The notes below the pieces were generated by a model, which ran no database searches, was not told the DNA's origin, and saw only the letters and a list, made by a program, of their open reading frames with translations. Of a stretch of DNA of 64,000 bases, positions 46,671 to 56,988 are shown one piece after another. Source of the stretch: Reticulascus tulasneorum (taxonomy: Eukaryota; Ascomycota; Sordariomycetes; Glomerellales; Reticulascaceae). Location: contig LSAX01000002.1 in NCBI GenBank assembly GCA_001557505.1, forward strand, positions 1,302,001 through 1,366,000, read 5' to 3'. Numbering within the stretch: position 1 is the stretch's first letter; the number at the start of each line of letters is the position of its first letter. The position numbers were made by a program, and so were the translations under genes.

Positions 46671-46765
46671 AGCGGGGGTTTCACATGCTTTTTGTGTAAG
46701 CAATATAATGGAAAATAACGCCAAAATTTGGTATCTTCTTACTTCTACCACAACTTCTGGCTCAA

Positions 46766-46776
46766 TGGTCTAGTGG
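46766..46776 (+). promoter_or_regulatory. Pol III box A
   Basis: TGGTCTAGTGG fits the tRNA box A pattern and lies wholly in the first mature piece, so the D-loop intron does not damage it. Confidence 0.85.
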
Positions 46777-46777
46777 T

Positions 46778-46830
46778 GTAAGTTCCCAATTCAAATTGGA
46801 TTAATTCAAGCTGTTCCTAACGCCTATTAG
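46778..46830 (+). other. Spliceosomal-type intron 1 in the tRNA D-loop (53 bases)
   Basis: Donor GTAAGT, branch-like CTAAC at 46817-46821, acceptor TTAG. It separates D-loop bases AGTGGT from A. It contains a small palindrome (CCAATT-CA-AATTGG). Length and signals equal those of nearby mRNA introns. Confidence 0.8.
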
Positions 46831-46844
46831 ATGATTGTCGCTTC

Positions 46845-46900
46845 GTATGATTGAACCATCTCGAGTTGCATCGGTGCTGTTAACTAATTCGTCGTTTTAG
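46845..46900 (+). other. Spliceosomal-type intron 2 inside the anticodon (56 bases)
   Basis: Donor GTATGA, branch-like GTTAACTAAT near 46879-46888, acceptor TTTTAG. It lies between C34 and G35. Removing it creates anticodon CGG followed by G37 and brings the canonical intron to position 37/38. Confidence 0.78.
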
Positions 46901-46903
46901 GGG

Positions 46904-46927
46904 TAACTCCCCATCTCTTTACGAGGA
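46904..46927 (+). other. Canonical tRNA endonuclease intron (24 bases)
   Basis: Once intron 2 is out, this 24-base segment sits exactly between G37 and T38, the position cut by the eukaryotic tRNA splicing endonuclease. Its 3' end (CGAG then GA) can pair with TTCG of the anticodon loop (T32-G, T33-A, C34-G, G35-C) and leaves a three-base bulge at the 3' site, as expected for a bulge-helix-bulge. Confidence 0.75.
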
Positions 46928-46940
46928 TGTGACAGGTCTC

Positions 46941-46997
46941 GTAAGTGAACACAACTAACAACAAGCGAGAAATGTAAAAGACTAACCATTGTAATAG
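46941..46997 (+). other. Spliceosomal-type intron 3 in the tRNA T-stem (57 bases)
   Basis: Donor GTAAGT, branch CTAAC at 46982-46986, acceptor AATAG. It separates TC from GGG of the T-stem 5' strand. Unspliced, the bases before the T-loop (AGGGG) cannot pair with CCCGA; spliced, TCGGG pairs at all five positions. Confidence 0.82.
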
Positions 46998-46998
46998 G

Positions 46999-47009
46999 GG
47001 TTCGAATCC
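46999..47009 (+). promoter_or_regulatory. Pol III box B
   Basis: GGTTCGAATCC is a perfect match to the tRNA box B consensus. It lies wholly in the last mature piece, 222 bases after box A. Confidence 0.9.
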
Positions 47010-47022
47010 CGATTGAGCCCAA

Positions 47023-47032
47023 TTTTTTTTTT
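47023..47032 (+). terminator. Pol III terminator (T10)
   Basis: Ten consecutive T residues begin three bases after the tRNA 3' end, as expected for RNA polymerase III termination. Confidence 0.9.
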
Positions 47033-48391
47033 GCTTTTCTTTTTGCTTTTACAACCGGTTACTGCGGTACCATGGCAACGTTGACGATGCTCTTCTTATA
47101 TGAAATGACTCACCTTGCACTTATCTTTAATTAATGAAGCATGGTAATCCTCCTCTATTGAATTACGAGAGAAAGAGTCAAGGTGATTTACGTTATTTGT
47201 TTGCAGAGTTCATTCACACTTACACGAGGCTTCTGCCCCCCCCCCCCCTACCCCCAAGCTTCGGATGTGGAGATCACAACTGTTCAACCAGCTCTCTCTA
47301 GCTTTGATAAGTTCTGCTTTGTGCGAGATCAAATTCAGAGAGGTATGTAAGTTGCCTTGTAAAGTTCTTCGTCCTTTTCTTTGGCGAATATTAGGCATTT
47401 CTTCCAAGTATGTGGCAACATAATTACGGGCTTGAGAATCTAGCACGAGCGTCCAATGGACTTGGGGGGGATTCCAGCGCATTTAGTGCACTTTAACGGC
47501 AACACAGCACAGCACAGCACAGCACAGCACAGCGTCTCAGCCTCTGTCAATCCGTCCCCGCCATGATAACCAAAACTCCGGGTATCCAGGCGCAGCGCCT
47601 TGACCACACTGTAAAAATTAGAGTTAGTCACCTGTCAGCTTGAGTGACAGGATCGCAATCGCACCCATTTCCAGCGCGCAATTCCGCAACCCAACCTTCA
47701 TTATGGATGGAGTATCATGTCTGTTCTCGGGCATTACTGATATAACAGCAGGACTCTGGCCACTCTGGCCAGGCCAGAGACCGGCACGAAAAGAAAGACG
47801 GCTAGGGGCCGGCACCCCCCTCCACCCCAGCCGCAACCACCACGACATCGACAACGACAACGACAATGATGATGCGTGTTCTTTGGGGAAGGAGTTTCTT
47901 GGTCTTATCCTGATCGTATATCGAGAGCAAAAAACGTATGTCTGCCGATTCGCAAAGGAAATCTACAAGCATAGATTTTATGCATTCCTTAAATAGCAAG
48001 ACCAGGCAATACGCAAACTTGGGCCATGCATAATATGTCTCGGGAGCATTTCAGTGGCTGGCGGTGCAGGTGTAGTCCAATTCAACGCCCATATTCATAC
48101 TTGAGTATTGGACTAGATATTCAGCGCGATACTCTCATGAACACTGAGTATTCAACAAGATATTCAGTGCAATATTCCCATGATATTCCATCCATAATGA
48201 GGGGACGGTCGATGGCCATCTACCAAACCTGACGGCATTACGCAGGCACCCTACCCCCACCACATACCCCGCCATGTAGACTTAATTACCCCTCCACACC
48301 CATCGATCCGTTCCAGAAAACTCAAAACCCTCATAATTACGTGGTATAATTATCCCCATCGTATCTAGTACCCAAAGTTCCAATTGCAAAG
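47033..48391. other. Intergenic between the split tRNA and the inositol monophosphatase gene
   Basis: No supported gene. It contains a run of 13 C (47236-47248), an (ACAGC)n microsatellite (47503-47533), and a palindrome-rich AT stretch with repeated ATATTCA-like words at about 48090-48190. Confidence 0.55.
47503..47533. repeat. (ACAGC)n microsatellite
   Basis: Six tandem copies of the pentanucleotide CACAG/ACAGC. Confidence 0.9.
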
Positions 48392-49375
48392 ATGGCAGGC
48401 CTTAATCTTCAGGAAATTCACGATACCCTCCTCTCCATAGCCTATGAGGCAGGGAAGATGATTATGTCCGCCAATCCTTCAGACATCGACACTGGGACGA
48501 AGCTTAACTGTACGCCTCCACTGCCGGATGCGTTCCCTCATGCATGACAGAGTGCTGCGTCAAGAGGCGCATTTAGAGTTTCGAAAGCTAATGATAGATC
48601 AGCGGTCGATATCGTGACTGAGACAGATCAGGCTGTTGAGAAAATGGTCTCCACCCGCCTGCAACAAGCCTATCCCGACATCGCCTTCATGGGCGAAGAG
48701 ACCTTCAAGCCTGGCATGAAGCTCACCGACGCCCCGACCTTTATCGTCGACCCTATTGATGGCACAACCAATTTTGTACACTCCTTTCCCAACGCCTGCA
48801 TCTCCCTCGGCTTCGCTGTAGACCGCCTGCCTGCCATCGGCGTCATCTACAACCCGTTCCAGGATCTGCTCTACACGGCCATCAAGGGCAAGGGCGCCTT
48901 TATGCGTCGCGCCGGCGGCCAGCCCAAGAGACTCCCGATATCAAAGAACCCGCTTCCTCTGGTAGACTTAGGCACAGCCCTAATCGCTGTCGAATGGGGC
49001 TCCACCCGGGATGGGCCGAACTTCGATCTCAAGGCGGATACGTTTAGGAAGCTGGCCGCCACGAAAGAGACCGGTGGCTCTATGGTGCATTCGATGCGTT
49101 CCTTAGGCTCTGCCGCATTGAATCTTGCGGCAGTGGCTGCGGGGGAACTCGATATGTATTGGGAGGGAGGGTGCTGGGCTTGGGACGTTTGCGCAGGCTG
49201 GTGCATATTGGCTGAAGCTGGTGGGATAATGGTGGGCGGCAACCCTGGCGAGTGGGAGACCGAGATAGATTCTAGAGTATACCTCGCAGTTAGAGGTGCG
49301 CGGAGCGGCCAGAAAGAGATTGTCGAGGAGTTCTGGAAAGTCCTTGGCGATGGAAGATTAGATTACTCGAGCTAG
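48392..49375 (+). CDS. Inositol monophosphatase family phosphatase
   Basis: Join 48392..48509, 48603..49375 gives 296 residues; the 93-base intron (GTACGC donor, GCTAAT branch, CAG) is phase 1. The lithium-sensitive phosphatase motifs are complete: VDIVTETDQAVE, GEET at 70-73 (Glu71/72), DPIDGTTNF at 89-97 (Asp89, Asp92) and WDVCAGWCILAEAGG (Asp234) for the Mg2+ sites. The enzyme hydrolyses inositol 1-phosphate to myo-inositol. The fungal quinate-cluster protein QutG has the same fold, but no quinate genes are nearby, so inositol phosphate is the likelier substrate. Confidence 0.94.
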
Positions 49376-50205
49376 ATATGTCTTTGACCTACATATGACG
49401 GCATTTGGATGTAGATACGTAGTAAATAGCGAAAATAGACTTGACGTAGATAGGGACCAAGTGTAGTCATTTTGCTGGGTTTCCCTTTCGTATCTAGGGC
49501 CTGGGGACGACGGCTGTACGCGTCTTGGTTTCTGGTTTACAATCCGAAAATCTCCCCACGTACTGTTGTTCGTGGGTTCTCAGAGCCTTTGACTCCTTAT
49601 TCCAAAAAGGATTTTATGTGCTTCTGGGTGACCTTCAGGACGCCATTTATTGGATTGGCCACGGGCTTCCCATCGCACTAGCGAACCATGCAGATATATC
49701 AACACTCAGCTGCTGTTCATGCTGAAGAAGGCTGGCACAGGCAATGGTAGGGGCACATGCAAGCCCAATTGCGGCTGTGGTAATTACATGTTTGCTACTG
49801 CGTCTGCAATTTCACGAAACAGTGTGACGACGAGTGTTCTGGCACGATACAACGACGCTCCTCCTACAACCGTCCTTGGCTGACACGTATAGATAGATAC
49901 CTCAGAGCAGGTCGGGTCATCGTGCTCGTCGTCGTCGAACTGAGCAGCGGCCAGGCCAGCTGTGGCCGTAATTGGGCGGCCCCACCCACCCTACTCGACC
50001 GGCACACCGCCGAACTGTGGAGACATTGCCGGTACGTCTACAGCCTTTGGGTTGTTCAGTTCCGGGGCTCACGTCTCGCGTATGCGTTGACAACTTTATT
50101 TAAAAGCGGCCTGGTACTCGTCCCTTTCCTGGCGGCAAGCAGCTGGTGGGCGCATCGTTGATACCAGGCAACGCGTTCCCCCTAACCTCCCATGCATCGC
50201 TGAGG
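49376..50205. other. Intergenic before the HET relic
   Basis: No supported gene; only short mirrored ORFs. Confidence 0.5.
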
Positions 50206-52293
50206 ATGTCTGCGCCAGGGCAAATCTGCAGCGGATGCAGCGAGATATTCACGAGCGGCGCGTCGCGGAAGCTCTTCGACCGCGATTCTTCTGTCCTGGT
50301 CCACCGAGGTAGCCGCCGGGCTCTGAGCGAAAATGCCGCTGCAGGTTGCCCTCTTTGCTCGGCATTCCACGCACTTCTCTCAAACCAGCCCAGCCGCAAA
50401 ATACGGCTCGGAAGTCTCTCGGCACTTTTCAGTCCCGATTCCTTCAAAGTCAGGTTTGAATACAGCGAGTTCCTCGATCCTCTGGAGAGCCTGTTTCGTC
50501 ATAATATACGACTCAAAATCTCGGGCAGGTTTCGTGCAGCCAAAGGTTGGTTTTACTCCTTACACTCTATCGGGTCATTTGTTGACATCCTGCAGGAGGT
50601 CTTACAGCGGCCCGCACGCTTTGTCCGCCCCAGCTCTTCCATGCTGCATCAGACAAGGCTTTCAATGTTGTCAAGAAGTGGATTTCCGAGTGTGACCACC
50701 ACCACAGTGCCTGTTCAAGAAGCCGTGCCCAGCGGCTAGAAAGACTACCGAGAAGGCTTATCGATGTGTCCAAGCTCGGAGACACTGCGGACGTGCGGCT
50801 TCGCAACACGCGACCTTATAGCGTTGTAGGCTGACCAGGTATCTTACTCTCAGTTATTGCTGGGGAGAGCCAGAGCATCATCACCAAACAACAACTACCA
50901 AATCCAATATCCAGGAACATCTTAACCGCGTGTCATTTCAAAGTCTTTCAAAGACAGTTCAGGATGCCATCATCATAGCCAGAAGCCTTGGCGTGCCGTA
51001 TCTCTGGGTCGATGCGCTTTGTATTATTCAGGATGATGACGAGGATAAGTATAGTCAGCTTGAGATAATGGGCAACGTCTACGCCAACTCCTACCTTACC
51101 ATATTGGCAGCGAGTACGGCAGGATGCCAAGAAGGTATCTTCCGGCCAAAGATGGATTCGAACTTTATCATGCCGTTTTGAATTCGCGCGAAGGGAGGGA
51201 AGATATGCCCCGTAAAAGTTTCTACGCAGCGCTGCCAACTGAAGACTCGGTTTAACGATGAACCAATCAGTCAAAGAGGCTGGACTTTCCAGGAAATCAC
51301 CCTCTCCTCTCGAATCCTTCTATATAGTAGCGAAGGTCTGTTCTGGAAGTGCCAGAGAGGAACCAGTGACGGCACTGGTGAAAATGTGTCCAAATATTTA
51401 GAAGACAATCATTTCGGGCTGGTCATTGGGGTGGATGATTTCCTGAACAGGGGATATTCCCGATACGGTACCCCGGGGACAACTGTGATTGAAACGTACT
51501 CGCGTAGACAGTTCACCGATCCACAGGACCGGCTCCCCGCCATCTCGGGGATAGCCGCACGATTCAAGACTCATGGAGGCATGCGAGATCAATACCTTGC
51601 TGGTCTTTGGAAGAAAACCTTCACCACCGACCTTTTATGGCAGAATGGAGCGCGCAGAGACATACTGTCGTGGAAGACGGTTATGCCCAAACAAACCAGA
51701 GCGCATGCCATTCCTTGCTGGTCATGGGCATCCTCGACTGGGGCTATCCATTATTGGTATATTCGGACACGCGGCCGCACATTCGAACCGGCTTTTCGCC
51801 TCATGAGCATGCCCGAGACCGACACCTTGGGGTACGTCACGAATGGGCCGCTGCGGGTGTATGGACATCTGATACCCGTCAGTTTAGGAAGCGAAAATTG
51901 CAAAAGATTCGTTGCTACGCAGACACCAGACGGGACACGACGAAACGTCATCACCTCAATCCATTGCGTTCGGCCTCGGGACCCGAATACCTGGGAGTGG
52001 TTTTCGTAGATGACAAATATTACGACCGGTTTATTGGGGTTTCCAAGCCTAAGTTACAAGACCTGTACTGTTTCCAAGTCGCCACTCTCATCGAACAATT
52101 CGAGGGCAAGCTGAAGCTAGTCAATGAGGATATGGGCCGGCTGGTGCGCCGAGGACCGAAGGCAGCCGGGTTGATTCTGCAGCGAGACACCGAGAATCAT
52201 TATACGTACAGTCGGATTGGTCTATTCCAAGGCGAAGTCGGATCCGCTGCTTACTTCTCTGATCAGCCGGAAGTAGAGTTTAACTTTGGCTGA
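50206..52293 (+). pseudogene. HET-domain (heterokaryon incompatibility) pseudogene
   Basis: HET-domain blocks lie in order but in different frames. An N-terminal part starts MSAPGQICSGCSEIF (50206) and runs with AAGCPLCSAF. A second frame from about 50610 reads KAFNVVKKWISECDHHHSAC...RLIDVSKLGD and meets TGA at 50832-50834. A third frame holds LSYCWG, the Leu-Trp-Val-Asp-Ala-Leu-Cys block (YLWVDALCIIQDDDED) and GNVYANSYLTILAAS, meets TGA at 51179-51181, then continues with RGWTFQE to 52009. The last part (FVDDKYYDRFIGVSKP to 52293) is in yet another frame. At least three frame changes and two internal stops argue for a dead gene; no introns of sensible size repair it. Live HET proteins trigger cell death on fusion of unlike strains. 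Confidence 0.8.
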
Positions 52294-55200
52294 TACTAGG
52301 ATTGAGTTGTGGTTGAAGGTGCGAAATTTAGCGCCATTGTGGTCAAGCAGTCCATGGCGTTGGTAGACACAGGAGACATTTGTAGAATGATGTCCGAGCT
52401 GCGCAGGTTAGATGCCCGGGGCCAGGTTGTATGTGAAGGTTAATACGTATTGTATCTGGTATGTCTGTATGTGTATGTATGTCCATGTCACCGAATTCAA
52501 GGAGGAGTTAAGCAAATCAGGAAGCCAAATTCGCTTGCAGCCGGACCAGTGATGAGCAAGTTGAAGACGAAGAAACGGAAGAGTATAGAAGGTTATTGAT
52601 GTCCTCGAAAATATAAACATCAGGTTGTGCTGATTCTGGAACTCATTCATACCTTCTTGGGTGTTTCCACGCCAAGATGGCCAGGCTGGACACTGCGCAT
52701 ACACGACCCAAACACTAGGATTCAGACCAAAGCCAACAAGAGTTGAAGTCTTGCATGGCAAGAGTCACCAGCCACCTGTCTGAGCATATCATGCGTTTCC
52801 ATTTATTTGCTAGACTTCTGCTCTCTATCCAATTGACTGAGGAAAACTACCGTCATGAACCCGGGGGATGGGTTCCCAGACCACCCTCGAAGGCAGGATA
52901 TCCAAGTTTGCGAGTGTCTCACTTGAGTCATTGCCTTATTACAGGAACCGGAGGCGCGAAAGACACACTGTGAAGCATCACGGCAGAGAGACAGTCACCA
53001 GGACAGTGGTAAGGGGGTTTCAGGATTGCCAAATTTTCAAGACAGAATAGGCGATCTATTAAGAGCTTTAGACGACAACGTTCTAACATCTAACGACGCT
53101 TGTCCTTGCGAGACTGCTTTTTGAATGGATAGGAGCCGCATTTGCCCATCCTTGCATCGCGCCTCTACCCTGAGCTGGACGTGTCTCGCGATGACAAAAG
53201 CCTGGCTCTTTGCTCTTTCCCAACGTAACACCCTCTAATGGCCCTGACAACACCATCCGCGTTCTCATTGCAGCGCGGTATCTTCGACGACGAGACTGGC
53301 AAGAAGCATTTCATCTCCAGGAGGACGTTCAACACCCCACGAGTGAGGTTGAAAGACAGCTACAGCCTAAGCCCGTTGGCGTGGGGGTTTCACGAAAACG
53401 TCATCAGCCTTGCAGGGAGGCGCTGCGGGATGTGGAGCACTGGCCCAAGGAACCAAACTCTATCCTTGCTCGCCGTCGAGAGGCTCTATAGAGGCTCCTG
53501 GGAGGTCCTCAAGAGGCTCTAGAGCCAAGTGTCTGTCCGTTTTTACAAAGTTTTACACCCCAATGCTTCAACACCCTCGACGATGCCTTGGAATTGGATT
53601 TCTGCCATGGCCATTGATCACCATCAATTCCCCAGCAGCACGCCATATGTCGGGTTCCGCTCGGCACCACCGCGATTGGTCACTGACGACGACACAGTCG
53701 GGCCAACTGACGAAACCATGACCGTGGAACATTATGTCAATCATGTTGACCTGACGTGACATATCTATGGCTGCAACCAGGCCGGAGTCCCCCCCACCCA
53801 TGATGGCTTGACCCCCAAGACCTCGACGGCCACTAGCGCATGTTTCCATCTAAGACATGCAAGAGGAAAGCAAAATAAGTTGATGCCGCATGCGTGCATG
53901 GGAAAATGCGGGGCATGACGAGGCACCATCAACGTCCGGCACAGGAGAGGGGGGGCGTTATACTGCGTTGTAGCTGATAGTATGGGAGCTGGACAAATGA
54001 CGGCAGCAGAAGCCGTTTCACCCCAGCGTGCTAATCGTCAAGTCTGATGTCAGAACACACAGAAGATAATCAGGGCGTACAAAAGGCGGTGGACTTGGAT
54101 GATCGGGCCGCCACATGGGCCACCGGCGGTACAGTTGCCGAGAAGAAAGAGGCTAGCTAGGAGCTGATGCAACAGAGCGAGGTCCTCCAAGTTGCATATG
54201 CAGCAGGGCCAGCCATAGCGCATATGTGTGTCACTTTTGGAGGGTGCGGTGCTACGACAGATAAGAAGAGGAAAAAATAAAAAGCTTCCGATGCGAGATA
54301 AGAGCTGAGAATTCTGTTCGACGCGGTTGGAGCTGTTATCTCGCAGCTTGCTGCTCCGAGTGTGGAGACGGCCACCACAGCGTTGTCAAGGACAGGGCAT
54401 TTTACGGGTTGGAATCGGGCGATAGCTCGGTTGATCTCGTCGAGACTTGCAGGATGCACGACTGGTTAGGTGCAACGGGAAATGAAAATGCGGCGCTTTG
54501 ACTGAGCAAGATAGGTAGAATGAAGGTAGTCGGAAGCCAGCTCTTCGCGCGCTACATGCCACCGGTGTCGGCGTCACAAGCAAGCCAAAACACATACACA
54601 CAGATTCGAGTCAGGTCCCGCCGCCGCCCTAGTCAGCCAAAATTACAAGAAAACGATACGGATTACAGAATCCGGCACTGCGTCCCGTATGTACTGGAGC
54701 CAGTCTCATCTCCTCGTATGACGAGATAGGCAGAATCATACGGGCCAATCTCAGCAGAACATCTGGTTACGCAACGCATCACCCAGGACCCAGGACCCTG
54801 ATGGTCGAAAGAGGGTCTCTCCTGTCTCCCGTCTCTGTCGGATGGGGTGGCGGGGAGGCGGAGAAGGGCAACGCACATCCCATCTGATATTAGTTGAGTT
54901 GGAGGGTTGGAGGTGAGAGAGTCGGATCTGGCTCTCGTAATAGAGAGTGGTGGTTATTATTGCGGTGGTGTGGGAAGTCGACCATCCAATCCATCCATCC
55001 ACACCTTTAGCAATACTAAACCCCGTATTCATCTGAAAGTGTATATTTCTTGTTCACATGTTACTCTTCACCGGTTATAACGTGTGAGCCATGCAAAATA
55101 GGATTGAGAGGGTGCTGGGATTTTCGAAGCTCGCCCCGCCAGCCAGCCAGCCAGCGGTCGCGAAGTTCGGAGGCCAGGGCGTGTCAAAACGGCCTCGAAG

Positions 55201-56988
55201 AGCACCAATCAGATTCCCTGATGATTCGATTTCTCGGATACAGGAATAATCAACGGACTGTAATTATTCCCCACAATGCGATTTCTGACGGGCCAATAAC
55301 GAGCCACCACCAGAACGAAAGAAACGAAAGAAGCGAGTCGGGGGTTCCAGCAAATGGGAGGGAACGCCTTGCAGAATTAGGACATGGAAAATTGTGGTGT
55401 GAAGAAGTGGGAGACGCGGCAGTCAACAAATCAACACCGGATCGTTGGAGCGGTCTAGAAGGCGAATCTTGCTCGTGCGTAGACTGCCGGCGTGTCCAGG
55501 TCTGTCTATCTTGGCCCGCCTCTCATTATTTTCATGTTGATTAGAGTAGCAGCAGATCCTGAAAATCTCCGTATGTCCGTATGTTTGTTTGCATCATTCC
55601 GCCGTCGACGACGTCTCTTAGTAGGACGCACACACACGTTGCAGTGCCTCGCCGTTTGCTGCAGATCCAGGGGTTTTCCTGTTCTGTTCCAGGCGGCTCC
55701 TTGTAGGTCCCATGTGGACATGAGCCAGAAAACACGTCCATGGCGGCTCCAGCCGGTAGTGTGGCATTCCAGAGTGTCTTGCCAGCTAGCGCACACATAG
55801 CGCCATGTTCCGTATGCGTCTTACCTGGGGCACATGCGCTGGCTGAGCACATGTCTTGCACTGTTGGATTTTCAAACTCAGGCAGATCGATCGGGGCTTG
55901 ATTTGCAGAGTTTGACTATCCCATGATCCGGATGATGATCCAGGTGGGCGATCAACGAAGATGATATTCGGTTGGAAGATGGCGAAATAGAAGAAACTTT
56001 CAACATTCCCAACGCACCAACCAGGGTCCCAAAGAAGGATGGAACCCCGGAAGCAACGACGGTTAGTGAGTGGAGAGCTTTGGCCGTTCCTAAATCAGGA
56101 TGAATAGGACACAGGCAACCGGTATGGTGGTGGGTGGCTAACTAGTCCGTCAACCCGCATTCCATCCACCTCCCATTATTCGAGGCTCGACACTAGCTAG
56201 GCTGGTCCTAGTTACGCTCCATAGTTGCATGTTTTTCCCCGTGCAGAACACAGGCCGCATACAGGCTCCCAAGATCCCTGGCCATGGCCTGCGTGAAGTA
56301 CAGTGCGGTGCAGCGCTGGGCAAATGCAGTTGCGTGGCCACTATCTCGTCAATCCCTGGTTTACCGTTCCACCGTCTGACAACCGAACGAGACCTTGGAT
56401 CGCACGATTCGCCGCCCCACATGCCAGCATATCCCCCTCCAAATCGTCTGCGGCCGGATTCGACTGCGGGCGGCTCTCTGTCTATCCCGAAGAAACGCCT
56501 TCTTTTGTTTCCAGGGTGTAATGGTATATCTACTACGTTGGCGGAAGTACTAGGGATAGAAGAAGAGGTTCTCCAGCCGGCCCGCCATGCTGCAAAGTGG
56601 TACCGCAGAATCAGACACTCAGAAGTAGGAGACACTTGCGTCGTAGTAGTGGTAGTGTCGTCTATCCACTTGCGTCAAGCCCGAAACCCGTTATCGTACC
56701 CCAACGTCGATCCGAGCTTCATTATTTACTTCTGCCGCCCTCCTGCAAGGTGCAAATTTACCTGCTCCCTCCTCCCCACCGCCACGCCACCTGCTTTCCT
56801 CGCCAATCCTCCCGTCTCTGGTCTACATAAGTCGTCTGCTTCGTCTCAGAAGCACACCCGTTTGCTTGCCAGATATCGAGGCCGAGGACAACCAAGCAAA
56901 CAGTGACACTTCCACCTTGCAACATCTTGCCTGCGGACCAAGTGCTGTCGTGCCTACATCGTAAGACTTATACCAGAGTCGAGAAGCG
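52294..56988. other. Gene-poor stretch between the HET relic and the MFS transporter
   Basis: 4.7 kb with no supported gene. It has short repeats (TATG/TGTA words near 52455-52485; CCAG repeats near 55138-55155). Its last few hundred bases (about 56690-56988) are pyrimidine-rich and probably the promoter and leader of the transporter gene. Confidence 0.5.

Larger units (their letters stand above)
41983..46758. other. Gene-poor block upstream of the split tRNA
   Basis: 4.8 kb, AT-richer than the rest, with no supported protein gene. It contains a long GGC-rich simple-sequence tract (44080-44320) and several isolated GTAAGT and CTAAC words; no complete transcription unit could be assembled. 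A perfect 10-base inverted repeat lies at 46647-46670. Confidence 0.5.
46759..47020 (+). tRNA. tRNA-Pro(CGG) split by four introns, three of spliceosomal type
   Basis: Mature pieces are 46759-46777, 46831-46844, 46901-46903, 46928-46940 and 46998-47020, together 72 bases, the normal tRNA-Pro length. Acceptor stem GGCTCAA pairs perfectly with TTGAGCC, and the discriminator is C. The D-arm is GTCT-AGTGGTA-TGAT, as in eukaryotic tRNA-Pro. Anticodon stem GTCGC pairs with GTGAC (one G-U), the loop is TTCGGGT with anticodon CGG and the Pro-typical G37, and the variable loop is AGGTC. T-stem TCGGG pairs with CCCGA around loop TTCGAAT. Every stem closes only when the gaps at 46778-46830, 46845-46900, 46904-46927 and 46941-46997 are removed. 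Box A, box B and a T10 terminator are intact. It should decode CCG. Confidence 0.9.

Noticed and set aside
46759..47020. Reading the locus as an ordinary tRNA with one very long anticodon intron, or as a tRNA pseudogene
   Set aside because: A single intron cannot restore the D-arm, anticodon loop and T-stem together. Decay would not leave all stems, both internal boxes and three sets of splice signals intact.
47503..47533. Short repeats as a possible CRISPR array
   Set aside because: Pentanucleotide microsatellite without spacers, in a eukaryotic genome.
50825..50853. A 13- or 28-base GT...AG segment in the HET relic as a tiny intron
   Set aside because: Far below the size of any intron here, and removing either does not rejoin the HET frames.
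52294..56988. Several ORFs of 60-225 codons in the gene-poor region
   Set aside because: They overlap on both strands, lack motifs, and do not link through plausible introns.
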